DNA of 64,000 bases from Nymphaea colorata. Lineage: Eukaryota > Streptophyta > Magnoliopsida > Nymphaeales > Nymphaeaceae. A program made the translations under genes and the position numbers. Shown one piece after another: positions 26,301 to 39,900 of the stretch. The stretch's first letter is position 1; every line of letters begins with the position of its first letter. The stretch covers positions 12,540,716 to 12,604,715 of the forward strand of contig NC_045142.1 of assembly GCF_008831285.2 (NCBI RefSeq), in the 5' to 3' direction. Under the pieces are notes generated by a model. The model did no database searches, had not been told where the DNA came from, and was given only the letters and a program-made list of their open reading frames with translations.

Positions 26301-29300
26301 AACCCCTGGCCTCTTACTCCTCGGGTGTTCGGGTGTGTTTGCTTTGTTCATAACCATAGTCCCACCATCAAGAAACTTGACCCTCGGTCTGTCAAAGCTG
26401 TCTTCTTGGGGTATTCTTCCACTAAAAAGGGATATAAACGTATTGACCCTACTACCTCCAAAATCTATGTCTCTCGGGATGTTACCTTTCATGAACATGA
26501 GGCGTATTTTCCTGTGAATCCTCTTCAGGGGGAGTGTATAGGGGACAGTGTGGAAGAGTATTCTCCAAATCAGCTTATTTAGTTTACGGACTTCTTGGAC
26601 TACGACCTTAGTCACAGTGTGGAAGATACAGTCAGAGATAATAAAGAGTCATGTGGAAGGGGGCCCTGTGGTTGATCAGCCCACATCCCGTGATCATTTG
26701 TTTGGGCAGGTTTACACTAGAAAGGAGAAAGATGTGGTTGAGACTGTTGATGTAACCAATCTCAATCCTGTGAGTTCCCCGAATGAACCAAGTCCAATGA
26801 ATGAAGAGCTTTCCATAGCCCTGCGCAAGGGGACCAGGTCATGTACTTCTCACCCTATTCAGAGATTTGACTCATATTCAAAACTCAGTAAAGTCTACAA
26901 ATGCTTTATTACCACTCTGTCTATGTCTGTGATTCCCAGGTGTGTGGAAGGTGCTAGAGAGGATCCTAAATGGCTACAGGCTATGACAGAGGAGATGGAT
27001 GCCTTGACAAAGAATAACACGTGGGAAGTGGTCGATATTCCCAAGGGGACTCACTTAGTTGGTTCCAAGTGGGTGTTCAGTGTGAAGTATAAACCTGATG
27101 GCACTGTGGAACGATATAAAGCTCGCCTAGTTGCAAAGGGGTTCAGCCAAAAATACGAAATTGACTATCTTGAAACCATTGCTCCTGTTGCAAAACTGAA
27201 GACTGTGAGGGTCATTTTGGCACTTGCAGTGCAAAAGAAGTGGGGCATGGACCAGCTTGATGTCAAGAATGCCTTCTTGAACGGCCATCTAGAGGAGGAG
27301 GTCTATATGAGCATGCCTCCTGGATATGCTCAAAGTGGAAAATGTTGTCATCTCAAGAAGGCCCTGTACGACCTGAAGCAATCCCCCAGAGCATGGTTTG
27401 AAAGACTGAGGGTGGTAATGAAGACAAATGGGTACAAACAAGGAAATGGTGATCATACCCTGTTCATTAAGCAGAGAAGTGGCCTAGTGAGCATTCTTCT
27501 TGTGTATGTTGATGATATGATTGTCACAGGTGATGATAAAGAAGAGAAAAGGAAGATGAAGGAGAGGTTAGCTGCTGAATTTGACCTTAAAGATCTGGGA
27601 AAATTAAGGTACTTTCTGGGAATAGAAATTGCACGATCAGAGACAGGGCTTGTTATGAGCCAAAGGAAGTACACTCTAGACCTCCTGAAAGAGACAGGTA
27701 AACTGGGATGCAGGCCCTTTCTAACTCCAATGGAGTCAGGTACAAAGATAAGTATCAAAACTGGTAACATCCTGGATGAGGAAGGAAAAGGACGGTATCA
27801 GAGGCTTGTTGGTAAGCTTATTTATCTGACTCTTACTCACCCTGATATTACTTATGTTGTAAATGTGTTGAGTCAGTTTATGCATGCTCCTATTGATTGC
27901 CACTGGAAGAGTGCAGAAAGAGTGTTGGGGTACCTGAAGAATAACCCAGGTAAAGGGTTACTGTATACTCGGCAAGACAAACTTGATATTGAAGGATACT
28001 CTGATGCCGATTGGGCTGGTTTCACGGATACCAGAAGGCCTACCACAGGGTACTGCATCTTTCTAGGGGAAAACCTGGTGGTATGGAGGAGTAAAAGGCA
28101 AGAGGTTTGTTCTAGATCCAGTGCTGAGGCTGAATACAGGGCTGTTGCTATGAGGGTTACAGAGATGTTATGGCTAAAGATTCTTCTAGCAGATATTGGA
28201 ATTGAAATTGAAGAGAAGATGAAAATGTATTGTGACAATAAGTCTGCTATTAACCTGGCAAATAATCCCGTCCTGCATGACAAAACCAAACATGTGGACA
28301 TAGATCGCCACTTCATACGGGAGCGCATAGATTCAAAGGAGTTGATCCTTCCTTATAAAGATCAAATTGCAGATGTTCTAACTAAGGCCTTATGTACATC
28401 TCAATTTGAAACGAATGTTAGCAAGCTTGGCATGTTTGACATGTATGCCAAGCTTGAGGGGGAGTGTTAGAATACAGTGTTATGGAGACCCGGTACCCAT
28501 GGGCGCGGGAACCGTGGATGGGCTCAGTTCCCTAGGCGGACCTCTCTTCCTCCCTCTTTTAATTCTAGTCACTTATTGTAATTGTTGATTAAGTGAATAA
28601 AGTTTTCTCTCTCCTAGGGTTGCGGTTTTGCCCCTAGGTTAGAGCTTCCCTGTGGTTTTTCACCTCTTTCTGAGGTTTTCCACGTAAATCCTGTGACTTT
28701 TCTTTCTCTTCTTTCGATGCGTGTTTCTACAACACCCTTTCTCCCTCTCATGCTCATAATAAACTGTAAGAGGTTCAGCTTTTCTGTAGTCCAAAAAATC
28801 TGTAAATTGAATCTCCTGACCCTGAGAATACTCTTCCCTAACCACAGACTTCTCCCCCAGAAGAGGATTCTCACCAAAGTAAGAGGCATGTTCCAAGATG
28901 GTAACATTCCGTGTAACATAAACTCGACCAGTGGTGGGATCAAAACATCTGTATCCTTTATGAGTAGGGGAATACCCAACAAACACACCTTTGATAGACC
29001 GAAAATCAAGTTTCTTAACATTGGGACTGTGATTATGAATAAAACACACACAACCAAAAACACGAGGAGGTAGAAGAAACAGTTGACGACTTCCAGGCAG
29101 TAACGAATGGGGAGTCCGACCATTCAGCACACGACTGGGCATGTGGTTGATGAGATACGCACTAGTAAGAACTGCATCACCCCAATAGTGTTTGGGAAGA
29201 TTTCTCTAAAACAGAAGGGCCCTGGTGACATTAAGGAGTTGGCGATTTTTCCTTTCAGCCACACCATTTTGTGGGGGAGTATAACTACAGGACGTTTCAT

Positions 29301-32300
29301 GTACAATCCCCCTTTTTCGAAGAAAATCCTCAACAGGCTGACACATATACTCACGGGCATTATCGGACCGGAAGGTTTTAATAGTTCCACCATATTGAGT
29401 ATGCACAAGGAGAATGAAGGTTTCTATGACATGAGGAACCTCACTGCGATCTTTTAACAAGTACACAAAGGTGATCCGAGAGAAATCATCAATAAAGGTT
29501 ATAAAATATTGAAAACCTTGACGGGTAGGAATTCCCGAAGGCCCCCACACATCCGAGTGAACCAAAGAAAAAGCTTCATTAACACAACTAGTTGAAATGG
29601 GGTACGAAGCCCTCACATGTTTGGCAAACTGACAAACATCACAGGAAATCAAAGACAAATTCAGAGAGGAACACAAATCTGGAAACAACTGTTTCAAAAT
29701 CCCAAAAGGTAAATGCCCAAGGCGTTCATGCCAGTACAAGAAGGACTGAAGACAATCTTCTCTTCGCTTTTCTGTCTTGCTGATCGCTGTCATCAGAGCC
29801 GTGGCCACGCGTATGGGAAGATGATATAGGCCATCAGACGCCAAACCAATCCCAATCCTCTTCCATGTCACCAAATCCTGCAAAACACAACGATTGGCAG
29901 AAAAAATGAGTTCACAATTCAGCTCTTTAGTAAGTTTACTAACTGACAAAAGCTTTAAGAGAAACTGGGGCACATGTAATGCTCCCCGCACATGAAATTT
30001 GTCCAACAAGGACAGAGTCCCTTCGCCTGCCACAGAGGTAGAGGAACCATCTGCGAGAGATACTCGTTCCCTTCCTGAAGATAACTTATACTCATGCAAC
30101 AACTTAGGGTTACCTGTCATGTGGTGAGTAGCACCACTATCCACAATCCATTTCCCCACAGAAGAGTTACCTGTATCACCAACAACTACAACTGCAAGTG
30201 CATGGTTAGCCTTTGTCTCATCAGATGTCTCGACCTGGTTGACATCGATCCGGCCCAAGTAAGCCCTCAGTTCACGAAGCTGGTCAGCAGAAATGGAGAC
30301 CTTTTCTCCACTAGATTTAGGCACCTCAGACACAAGCGTCTTCCCAATAGAAGACCTCCCTTTGTTCCCCTTCTTTTCTGGATGAAGATCCCAACAATAA
30401 TCCACGGTATGACCAGTCTTCTTGCAGTGAGTGCATCTGCGAAGAGATCTAATATTGCCTCCAGGACCACGACTCACAAGAGCGGATCTCTCAGGACAGG
30501 GCATGAGATCCCTCTTGCCCTCAGTAGTAACTAGCCTCCTCTGTTCTTCAGCTTCAATACAGGAGTACACATCTTCCATACTGGGACACCTCTCCAGAAT
30601 TCAGAATCTGGCTTCTAACACCTTCAAACTCATCATTCAAACCAGCCAAAAAAGAAACACCCTGTTTTCCCATTCCTTAGCAACATAAAGTGCCTGATCC
30701 TGGGGACAATGCCAAGGAATATCAGAATGATAGTCAAGCTCGTCCCACTTGGCTTTCAAAGCTCCATAGTAATCTGCGACAGAAGAGTTCCCTTGTCGAA
30801 GTTCATAGACAGTCTTCATTACGTGGTAAGTTCGAATAGCAGTTTTCTTCTGGCCATACATTTGCTCTAAAATCACCCACATGTCTCTTGCAGTCTTCTT
30901 CCGAAGAATAAGGGGTTGAAGATCAGCGGAAACAGAGTTGACAATCCAAGTTTTCACTTGATTATCCTCAAGAAACCAAGTGTCCCACACACCACTTGTC
31001 CTTGCCGGTTCAGGGTTCCTTCCATCGATATAGGCAATCCGACCACGGCCAGCAATCCCCATAGTCATAGCGGCCGACCACGTGAAATAGTTCTCCTTTG
31101 TGAGACGAAGAGTAATGACCTGAACAGGAACATTCTCAGATCTATAAGCCCCGATTTCAGTTTGATTGGTGTTGACGGTCGACGAGGAAGAAGCTGCCAT
31201 AATCTCAGACCAGGCCGACAAAGGGCACGAGCGACGGTAAAACAAGAGAAGTACCAACGACAACGAAGGGATGGGAGCAGCGTAGACCCAGAGGGCGATG
31301 GTGCAGAGGACGACGGCGCGGCAGCAAGGGCGGGGACGCCGGTGGCGGAGCCGGCGGCGGTGACAGCAGCGTCGTCGGATGACGCAGCAGAAAGGTAACG
31401 GCGTCGGAGACAGCGGTGGCGGTGGCGGCAGCGGCGGAAACGACGACGGTGACAGCATCAGCGGCGGGTGAAGAAAACTCCACGATCACCAAAAAAGTCT
31501 CAATCTCGTGGGCTCTGATACCATGTAGAAACACGAGCACAGAGAGAGAATACGAGGAACACGATGTAACGTGGAAAAACCCTCAACAAGAGGGAAAAAA
31601 ACCACGGATGAGGAGGAGCTGGTTGCCCACTAGCCGCCAGACTCTCTCTCTCTTAAGATTTCATTACACGTAAGGATTAGGGTTACACGACTTAAGTAAT
31701 GCCCAACAAGGGCAACAAGATGGATCGGGTATGGATCCGGACCCGGTCCCGAGACCCGTCTAACATACTTCAACACATGTATTTTGCATGAAACAGAATG
31801 ATGCAATGCATGGATACTGAAATATATACCCACCATAAGACAAAATTAAATAATGCAGGATTTGACATGGCAATCGCAAAAAAGGAAAAGAAAGAAAATT
31901 GAAGTTGGAGAACTTTATCGTGGACACACACCATGGAAGACCATGGAAGAAAATAATCTCAGTTGAGTAATGATTCACATTTATCTTATCTAGCACTTAC
32001 CAGAAAAGGTTCAGTTTCAACAAAGCAGATTTTCCATCAGTTAATGTTCTGATCTTTGTTTTCTCATTTTTCATGAAAATAGATAAAACAAAGTAAGAAG
32101 AAAACAAACCAAAAGAAAGTTGTCCAACAAAAAGGGGTAGAAAATTGAAAGAACGTGCAGACTTAAGAAAGGTAAATTCCTATCAAGAAAAAAAAACAAG
32201 AGAAGCAGATACTTTTAAACAGGTCAAATTCAGGTCAAGTCTAGGTTCTACAAGAGCATGCTCAGTTGTGAATAGTGTGATAAATTGAAAATTTTAAGAA

Positions 32301-33883
32301 AATTTAAAAATTCAGACTAACAATAACAAAGAAATGAAGTCACTAGGATGATTATCAGGACTTGTCTCATAAAGACTTGCACACATAGAAGGACAGAGAT
32401 TTGTAAGAACAAAACCTGCTTGATAAGTAGGCACGCATACGAAAAAATATTATCAACATCAGCAGCGGTTCTAATTAGTGCTGTTGGAGCTCAGCCGGCT
32501 GGATTCTCAGCCCCTGTTAACTATATATAAAGGCATAAGTCCCCCTTTATGATGCATGCCTTTCGAAGCATTCAGTGTTCAATATGTTCTATTTTTTTAT
32601 CTAGCATTGTGCCTTACTGCAATTGAGTTTGATATTGCAATTGGCCTTAAGTTCACTTTTTCTTTTCCTTCTGGCTGTTCTGATGCCTATGTTGTGAGGA
32701 TATTTATAGAGCATTCATGTTTGTCAATGACCCAGCATTGACAAGCCATTTCTTTGGATTTCCATTTCCTTTAGTAACAGCAAATTGGGGAAATTAAGTA
32801 TTTCAAAATTGGAAAAGAAGCATTTGCACAGCACTATCTCAGAGACAGAGACTAAAAAAATGAACTGGCCAAAGAAAAAATCAGTACAAAACAAGAATGC
32901 AGTAATAAAAATAAACCTCAACAAAAAAGATGATTACTTCATCAAACTATAACCCCACCTGCATGAAAGAGATCTTTAAGAACTCTATCAAGAACCGTTG
33001 GTGGAGGTACCAGGGTGGAAGACTTTCCGTTATCAGAGGTTTGGTTATCAGCTGCACATATCGAGCAGTATGAGTGCCATCAGAAGAAAATAAATTTGAA
33101 GAGCAATCTATGCAAGCACACACGTTTGATGGGGATGAAGCAGAAGAAAATGTTGAAAAATGGATGGAATTCATGTCATATGTAGTCAAGGTGCACCTGG
33201 GCATCCTAGGCATGCCAAGCATTAAAGTTACCTAGGCTAACTAGTCCTAGGTGACATGAAACATGGTCATACATAGACCCTCTTCTAGATTTACTAACCA
33301 GAGTACATACTTATTGCTGTCACTGTATCTGTCATAAAATGTGCATTCCATTTCTAAAAGCATGGCCAAACAACTATTTGGCCAATGCTAAGTCACCTGG
33401 ATGCTGCAATTTGACTGCCGCACCTGTGTCGACAAGACTCGGGTGCGGGTGCGGCTCGGATTCGCACCCGACTTGGGTCAACAAGAGTCGGGTACGGCTG
33501 ACCGCACCTGATCATTTTTGTCCATTTTGGACATGCACCCGATTCCCATTTGACTGGAGTCGGGTGCAGTCAAACCTCGTCAAGCCTATTTTTGTCCTTT
33601 TTTGATATTTTTTTATTTTAAAAATTTTTAACGTTAAAAGGTTTTAACATTTTATTTTCATTTCAGTGTTTTGTCATGGTTTTATTATTTTTTGTTTACT
33701 TGTTTAATGTTTATACTTTGTAAGCATGTTAATGCTTAATATGTTACATTCATATACACAATACAATACATTATAACTTATAAGTACCTAATATATAATA
33801 TTCATATATAATTTATCCATAGTGTGTAGTGTACAGTGTATAAACTATAGTGTATACTCTAAATTTCTTAATTCTTATATGTG

Positions 33884-33919
<36 letters not shown>

Positions 33920-36900
33920 GATATTATAATAAATTAATAATAACAAATAAATATTCTCGGCACTGCCGCACCTAAATTTTTGGGGATGTGCCGCACCGGC
34001 ACCGGCACCGGCACCCACACCCTGCACCTAGGTGAGATAGGGCCAATGCACCTTTTGTGACGGTTTTTAAAGACAATTTTTTTTTTTTTAAAGACTAATC
34101 AAGTGCATCTAGTCTACCACAAGTTTCGGGATCCTACACTTTATGACACCCTCTACCACCTCATGTGCATTACCATTTTAGAAAACAATTGTTATCACCA
34201 CTACTGCTGCACAATCACGAAGAAGGACCTCATGAAGTTGGAATGAAGATGTTGAGGAACAATTTTCCTGCTTTTCTATTGAGAAATTTTAAGGTTTAAG
34301 TTTAAACATTTGCTTTGTAATGGTAGAGGTCTAGTAGCTGGTTCAGGAAATTAGTATAGTCATGCTTTATTAACTAAGATATTTTAAGGAGTACAAGATG
34401 TGAACTTTTCTGTATTGTATAGCCTTTAAATTTAAATTGTCTTAACTTCATTACACTTTATGCCTTATGCCTTAATTACAGTGATTACCATGTTATGACA
34501 TTTTTAATGCATTACAGTGTGCTTTACTTGTTCCATTGATACAGATAGTTAGTTAGATGTTCTTTGTTACAAAGATGTCTAAATGTATGTTAAGATTTAA
34601 CCATGAACCTTATTGCTTTTCTATTTTCTTGGGACTACCTATGCTCTAGACACAATCGCTACGTAGGCACTGCCTAGTGTCTTTGCCTACGTAATTCCCA
34701 CCAGTTTCAATAAGATGCCAATGGACTCATGAATATCATGTGCTAGCAAAGATAAAGGATTCAAACCTGATGCCAGATCTTCAATGAACTTTGCCTCGAA
34801 AGAAGTGTTTAATGCATTGACCAGTAGCTGCAACTGGGATGCGAAGCCAACCACATCAATATTTGGACCAATGATCCTGGTAAAAATCTATTGATCGTCA
34901 TCAGAATCAGCGGAACTCACTCACCATTATGAGCAGTAACACGTAGAAGGAAACTATCACAACAAACAAAGAAATGGAAGTTGTGAATGGATTATACACC
35001 AATTAAATATGGATGCTCTTAGTTGGAAGAGTGTCTAAGTTATCCTGGGACATTAGTAGGCTAAATCCTGAGGATTGTAAAAAACTAAAATCCTACTTAT
35101 TAAAATCTGGACTAGTCAGTCAACTACTCCAACTAGTAGATTGAGTCGATTATCAACCGTCCTGTGTTTCAAACCAGTTGGTCAGACTAGTGAACTAGTC
35201 AGCTTAGTTGTTGGCTAGACAACTAGTCCCTGACTTATAAATATATGTGTGCATTCTCTCTGTGTGAAGTCTCTGTGGGTATTGTTTTTGTGCGTTTATT
35301 TCCATATGAATACATGTACTTATTTATTTATAGTCAATCGACTCAGACCAAGTCAGACTATGGTCGTTCCAATCTTGACAACTTATAGGATGAAGCACAG
35401 AAATTACTCCAACCACTATCTTTCCAGCTGTAGGTCTTTCCTTTGACCTTGCTTTCAGCCATTGACTATTCACTTACTTAAGAGGTCTATGGAGGATCAC
35501 TACGTTGTGGTATTTCTTTTCTTTTCTTTTTTTATTTGATAGAGCAGGTGACCTAATTGAAAAGGTGGGTAACTGGGCGAGCCTTTGCCTGCTAAGCTTA
35601 GACAACTACTACAGCAGCATGATTTATTAGGCGAATTTTGTCTACTTTTTAGCTCACAGACAAGCAATATTACATAAGAGACAAATGACATCATAAGGTT
35701 GCACGAAATTTTCTATCCTAACATAAGAAAAGAAAACTAAATAAGGGATGACAAGTAGATGGATAGAAGAACAAAAAAATAGAAAAACTAGAAAGGAACA
35801 TGGTAAAGCCTTACATGTGCGTTGGTACTATAGGCACAAGATACCAATGGTCAGCTTCATTTGTCGAAGCATTCTCAAATTCAGCCATTTCTGTGGAACT
35901 CCCAATGGCCCTTTTTGACCATGTAGCAATCAACTCAAAACCTGAACGAACTTATGGGCTGTAAAATGTGTATATACATATGCTTAAATACATATCTGTG
36001 TCCCTGTGGTGTAAATACACAATAGGTATGAACAAAGCTAGCAGATATGCAAAAGGAATCAGACTACATTCTCAGGGGTCTCGACAGACGATTTTGGCCA
36101 ATCAGTTGAAGATGATCTTGAGGATGCTATGTACCTTTTATTGGATCTTCAGCAGAATACCATTCAGCCCAAGGACAGTCATCATCCCATAGTGTTTTGA
36201 CACAGACAGCTTCGGAATTACCATTAGATTCAGAATTCTCCGCAACCACATAGATACCTTCATTATCATCATCATATGGGGGTGTCCTATAAGTCAATCT
36301 CATTGTGAAATGAACCCCAGCTGGATGTATTGCATAGTCCATCCGGGCAAAGGCCTGGCACATTATACAGAGCAATTTCCACATTCACTTCTCAAGAACT
36401 TGAGCAGAAGACAACACAGAAACATTTCACAAGTTACAAAAAAGTTAGAGAACAACCCTCTCAGCACACAATATAAAATTTAATAGATGGACAGAACCTC
36501 AGAAAAAAAAAGAATTTGTCATATGACCCCTTCAAATAGAAGCATTACAGGATAAGACGATGACAAAAAAGTATGTCTGTACATTTACAGATCATACCCA
36601 GAGATCTTCATTTATGGTCCCAAGAAGCTTTTAGAATGTATCTTCAAGTAGTTGTGCCAATAAGCTTGCCAATGGACCAAAAGCACAAGTATGCCTGAGG
36701 CCAAGGGAGAGCAAGGGCGGAGAAAAAAGGTCAGTTGAGGTTGCACATGCCCACGTCTGAGTTTGCTAAAGAGTAAAAAGTAGACTACTGAATCACATGG
36801 ATTCACACTCTTTTCTTAAGAATGATTAAAACTTTTGTCATGAAAAATACAGGTAATATTCAATCTTATGAAATTCAACCTTATGAAATTCAACCTTATT

Positions 36901-39900
36901 TTAAGTCTTCAAAAAACTTTTTCTACAGTTTTTTATGTTATAATGTATGTTCAACCCCAAATATTACAATAACATATGAGAGAAAGGGTGTATCATTAAT
37001 AATGCCTAAGACAGGGTGCATCATACCATTCTGCTTCATAGTTACATTAGGTAAACTAATGTATCAGAAGATACACAATGTTATGTACAGCACTTAGTAG
37101 GATACGAGCCAAACCAATGTTACAGTCTGTATACAGCACACTAAGAATGAAAAGGTCCAATCCTAGTGATACCAGGCAAAAGGGATGCTGATGTCAGGTT
37201 CAGCCTGTCTTTTAATTAGCCCAAGGCTGAAGGTCACAATTGCACTTGCAATTAGGTTCGGAAATAAGGAATCCAATGTTCCAGCCAGTTCATGACAACT
37301 TGATCTTGTAGAGGTCCAATCCTAGTGATGACAAACCAAACATAGCAGAGGACCAAGTTTGACAGCATGAAAACAACTGTCTGCTTCATGATTAGACACA
37401 GACCATGCACATAAAAATTTTGATAGCTACAAATATCACAGTATTTTTGAAAAAACAAAACAAACCAGCGAAAAACAAGCAAAATGAACAAAGGAAAACA
37501 TCTCAACTGTTTATCCTTTTTAAAGTTTTCTGGGAATGTTTTAACACTTTAACCTTTTTTAATAACTATTTTGAATTTATATCAATTTCTTGCATGAAAA
37601 TTTGTAGAATAATCATAACTTCATTATCTTCTCTATGATCTTTTAGATATTTTTTATTTTTTAGCAGCTTTGCCTCAAAAAATTGATATTTCCTATTAAT
37701 AGCCAAGAAAAACATCACCATTAAAAGACCAAAAAAGATATTTGTGGCTATGCAACTAACTGAAGCCGCACAACACAAAAAGAAAGATCTCTAGTCAAAG
37801 TATGGACCTGTTGTTAACAGTACAAGGTGTTCCTTGGTGCAAATAGGTTACTACCAAGCTCAGCCCCTAGATAAAAAACAGGAAGCCCAACAACTGACTG
37901 GTATAAATTTCGTTACATAAGTAGCCAATGGTGGGTTATTTGTTAATCAGAAGGAAAGCTCTACCAAATCTAATGAAGTGTTAAAAAATGAAAAATAAGG
38001 CACAATTGCTCTTAAAAGAACTTAAAAAGGATATAATAAGGCTCAAGTAGCCAAACACAAAAATGCTCAAAAAGTAGAAGTCAAAAGGCCCGAAAAAAGC
38101 ATGTAACAGACCTCACAAAAAGTATGCTTAAGGAAGACACATCCTCAAAGCATATTTCTTGCTGATGAGAGATTTTCAATGAAAACAAACATAAAGTGGG
38201 GCTTTAACTCCTTAAGTACACAATGGCATAATCGCCAACTTAACTGATAATTATTGTGTATGCCTTAACAGTTGAGGTAGCAAAATGCTAGCTACACTTT
38301 AAAAAAGAAAAAAAGAAAAAGCACAAGAAGGGACAAAAGAGTACAATAAAAGAGGAAAAAAAAACCGAAATATCTTAAAGAATATAAAAGAACAAAGACA
38401 AAAACTACTGACCCCAACAAAAAAGGATACATACAAAACAAAAAAGAAAATAAAATATGTCGAAGGATACGTTGATTGATGGCAACAGTTACCATTAGGC
38501 AAAATTTGCCTATGCAAACTTTTGAAAGAAAAGTTTAGGCAAAACATTTTTCTTCTTTTATAGGGAAAAACTTTTGCACCATTTTAAGGTGAAAAAACAA
38601 GTACTTGGCAAGATCTTAGGTAATGTAAGCAAGACAAGTGGGCCCGACAATTTTTTCGTAAAAGCTTTGCAGAAAGGTAAGTCCCTTTGCCTGCAACCGA
38701 ACAGCCCCTAAGTGAAACAAAAAAAGAAAAGCAAAGGGCAAAATAAATCCAGTCACACACTAAAATTATACTTATAACACACACACACATATATACAAGT
38801 AAAAAACCAACCAAACATATGATTGTTGGGAAACTGTCTGGAATTCAGAAAAATAAAAAATATATACAGAATAATAACATAATTACAAATTATGACTTTC
38901 CCTCACTTTTCCTACCAATGAAACCATTTGTTTAGTTTTTTATAATAAAATTTAATATTTTCAAAATATCACCAATATTTGTGAGTATGGTATATGAACA
39001 TTTACATCAGGAATCAGAAGATAAATTCCTATAATTCTGCATGAACAAATTTCTTCTTCCTAAAGACCAAGTGAAACATTATATCTGGATGAACCAATAT
39101 ATAGACAACGACAATCTTGAACACCTACAAATTTTGACAGGAATAACTCATAGATTCCCTCCAAATGCATAAACTTGATGGGGACTTGACTTCCAATACG
39201 ATCTGCTTCATATCTCCTCGTAAAGATCATTCCCATATTTTGAATGCCAATATGTGCTTTTCTTGTAGGGTCATGAACTGGAACAAATGCTGGCCAGTTG
39301 CTGAAAAGGGATAAGAACAAGAATCACCACAATTTCGTGAATTTTCTTAAAGCAAATAAGATTAGAAAAGAAAGATTGCTATCATTTATATCATCAACTA
39401 AATGTCATAAGATAGACACAGACCCAGAAAATAAGCACTACTAGAAAGTTACCAAGATTTGGGTTGCTGTGAAAATAAGGGCCTCAAGACTATGAATTGA
39501 TAAGCAGACAAGAAACAGTTACAACCATGGGACTTATATCGGCAACCATCAACTAGTCGGTCTGACTAGTCAACTAAATCGACAGAAAACCAAATAGTCC
39601 CTAGCCATAAAGGCTGTAATGCCAGGTTTTTGCAGCTAGTTGATTGACCATGTCAACTAGGAAAAGACTATTCAATTAGTGAAAACAAGAAGAAGAAGAA
39701 GAAGAAGAAGAAGAAGAAGAAGAAGAAGAAGAAAGAGAGAGAGAAAGAGAGAGAGAGGAAGGGAGTGACCCCCCTGAGAAGAGGGAGAGAGAAGGGAGCA
39801 GATTGCTGAAGGGGATGAGCACCTCCATCCCACCCGTTGAGAATGATGCAGGACAATTTTTCCTTTTCTTTTTTACCTTTATGTAATTTTTCATTTTCAC

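Larger units (their letters stand above)
23648..28731 (+). mobile_element. Copia-3: copia element nested in Copia-2
   Basis: LTRs 23648-23934 (287 bp) and 28465-28731 (267 bp), TGTTAGAATAC..TTCTACA. Target duplication ACACC at 23643-23647 and 28732-28736. Inserted in the opposite direction into Copia-2 pol, between the integrase/RT linker and RT. About six substitutions separate the LTRs (near 2.3%), plus a roughly 20-bp deletion and two 2-bp indels. Its proteins are close relatives of Copia-2's, so both belong to one family or sister families. Confidence 0.96.
21545..31775 (-). mobile_element. Copia-2: Ty1/copia element split by Copia-3
   Basis: LTRs 21545-21796 and 31525-31775 (about 252 bp), reading TGTTGAAG..TCTACA on the minus strand. 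The target duplication CATGT lies at 21540-21544 and 31776-31780. Without the inserted Copia-3 it is about 5.1 kb. Its LTRs differ by about six or seven substitutions and a few small indels, so it is clearly older than Copia-1. It sits in sense orientation in the host intron between exons 13 and 12/11. Coding capacity is lost (see the two pseudogene pieces). Confidence 0.96.

Noticed and set aside
39668-39900. Open frames with poly-Phe or poly-Ser
   Set aside because: Direct translation of the (AAG)n/(GA)n microsatellite.
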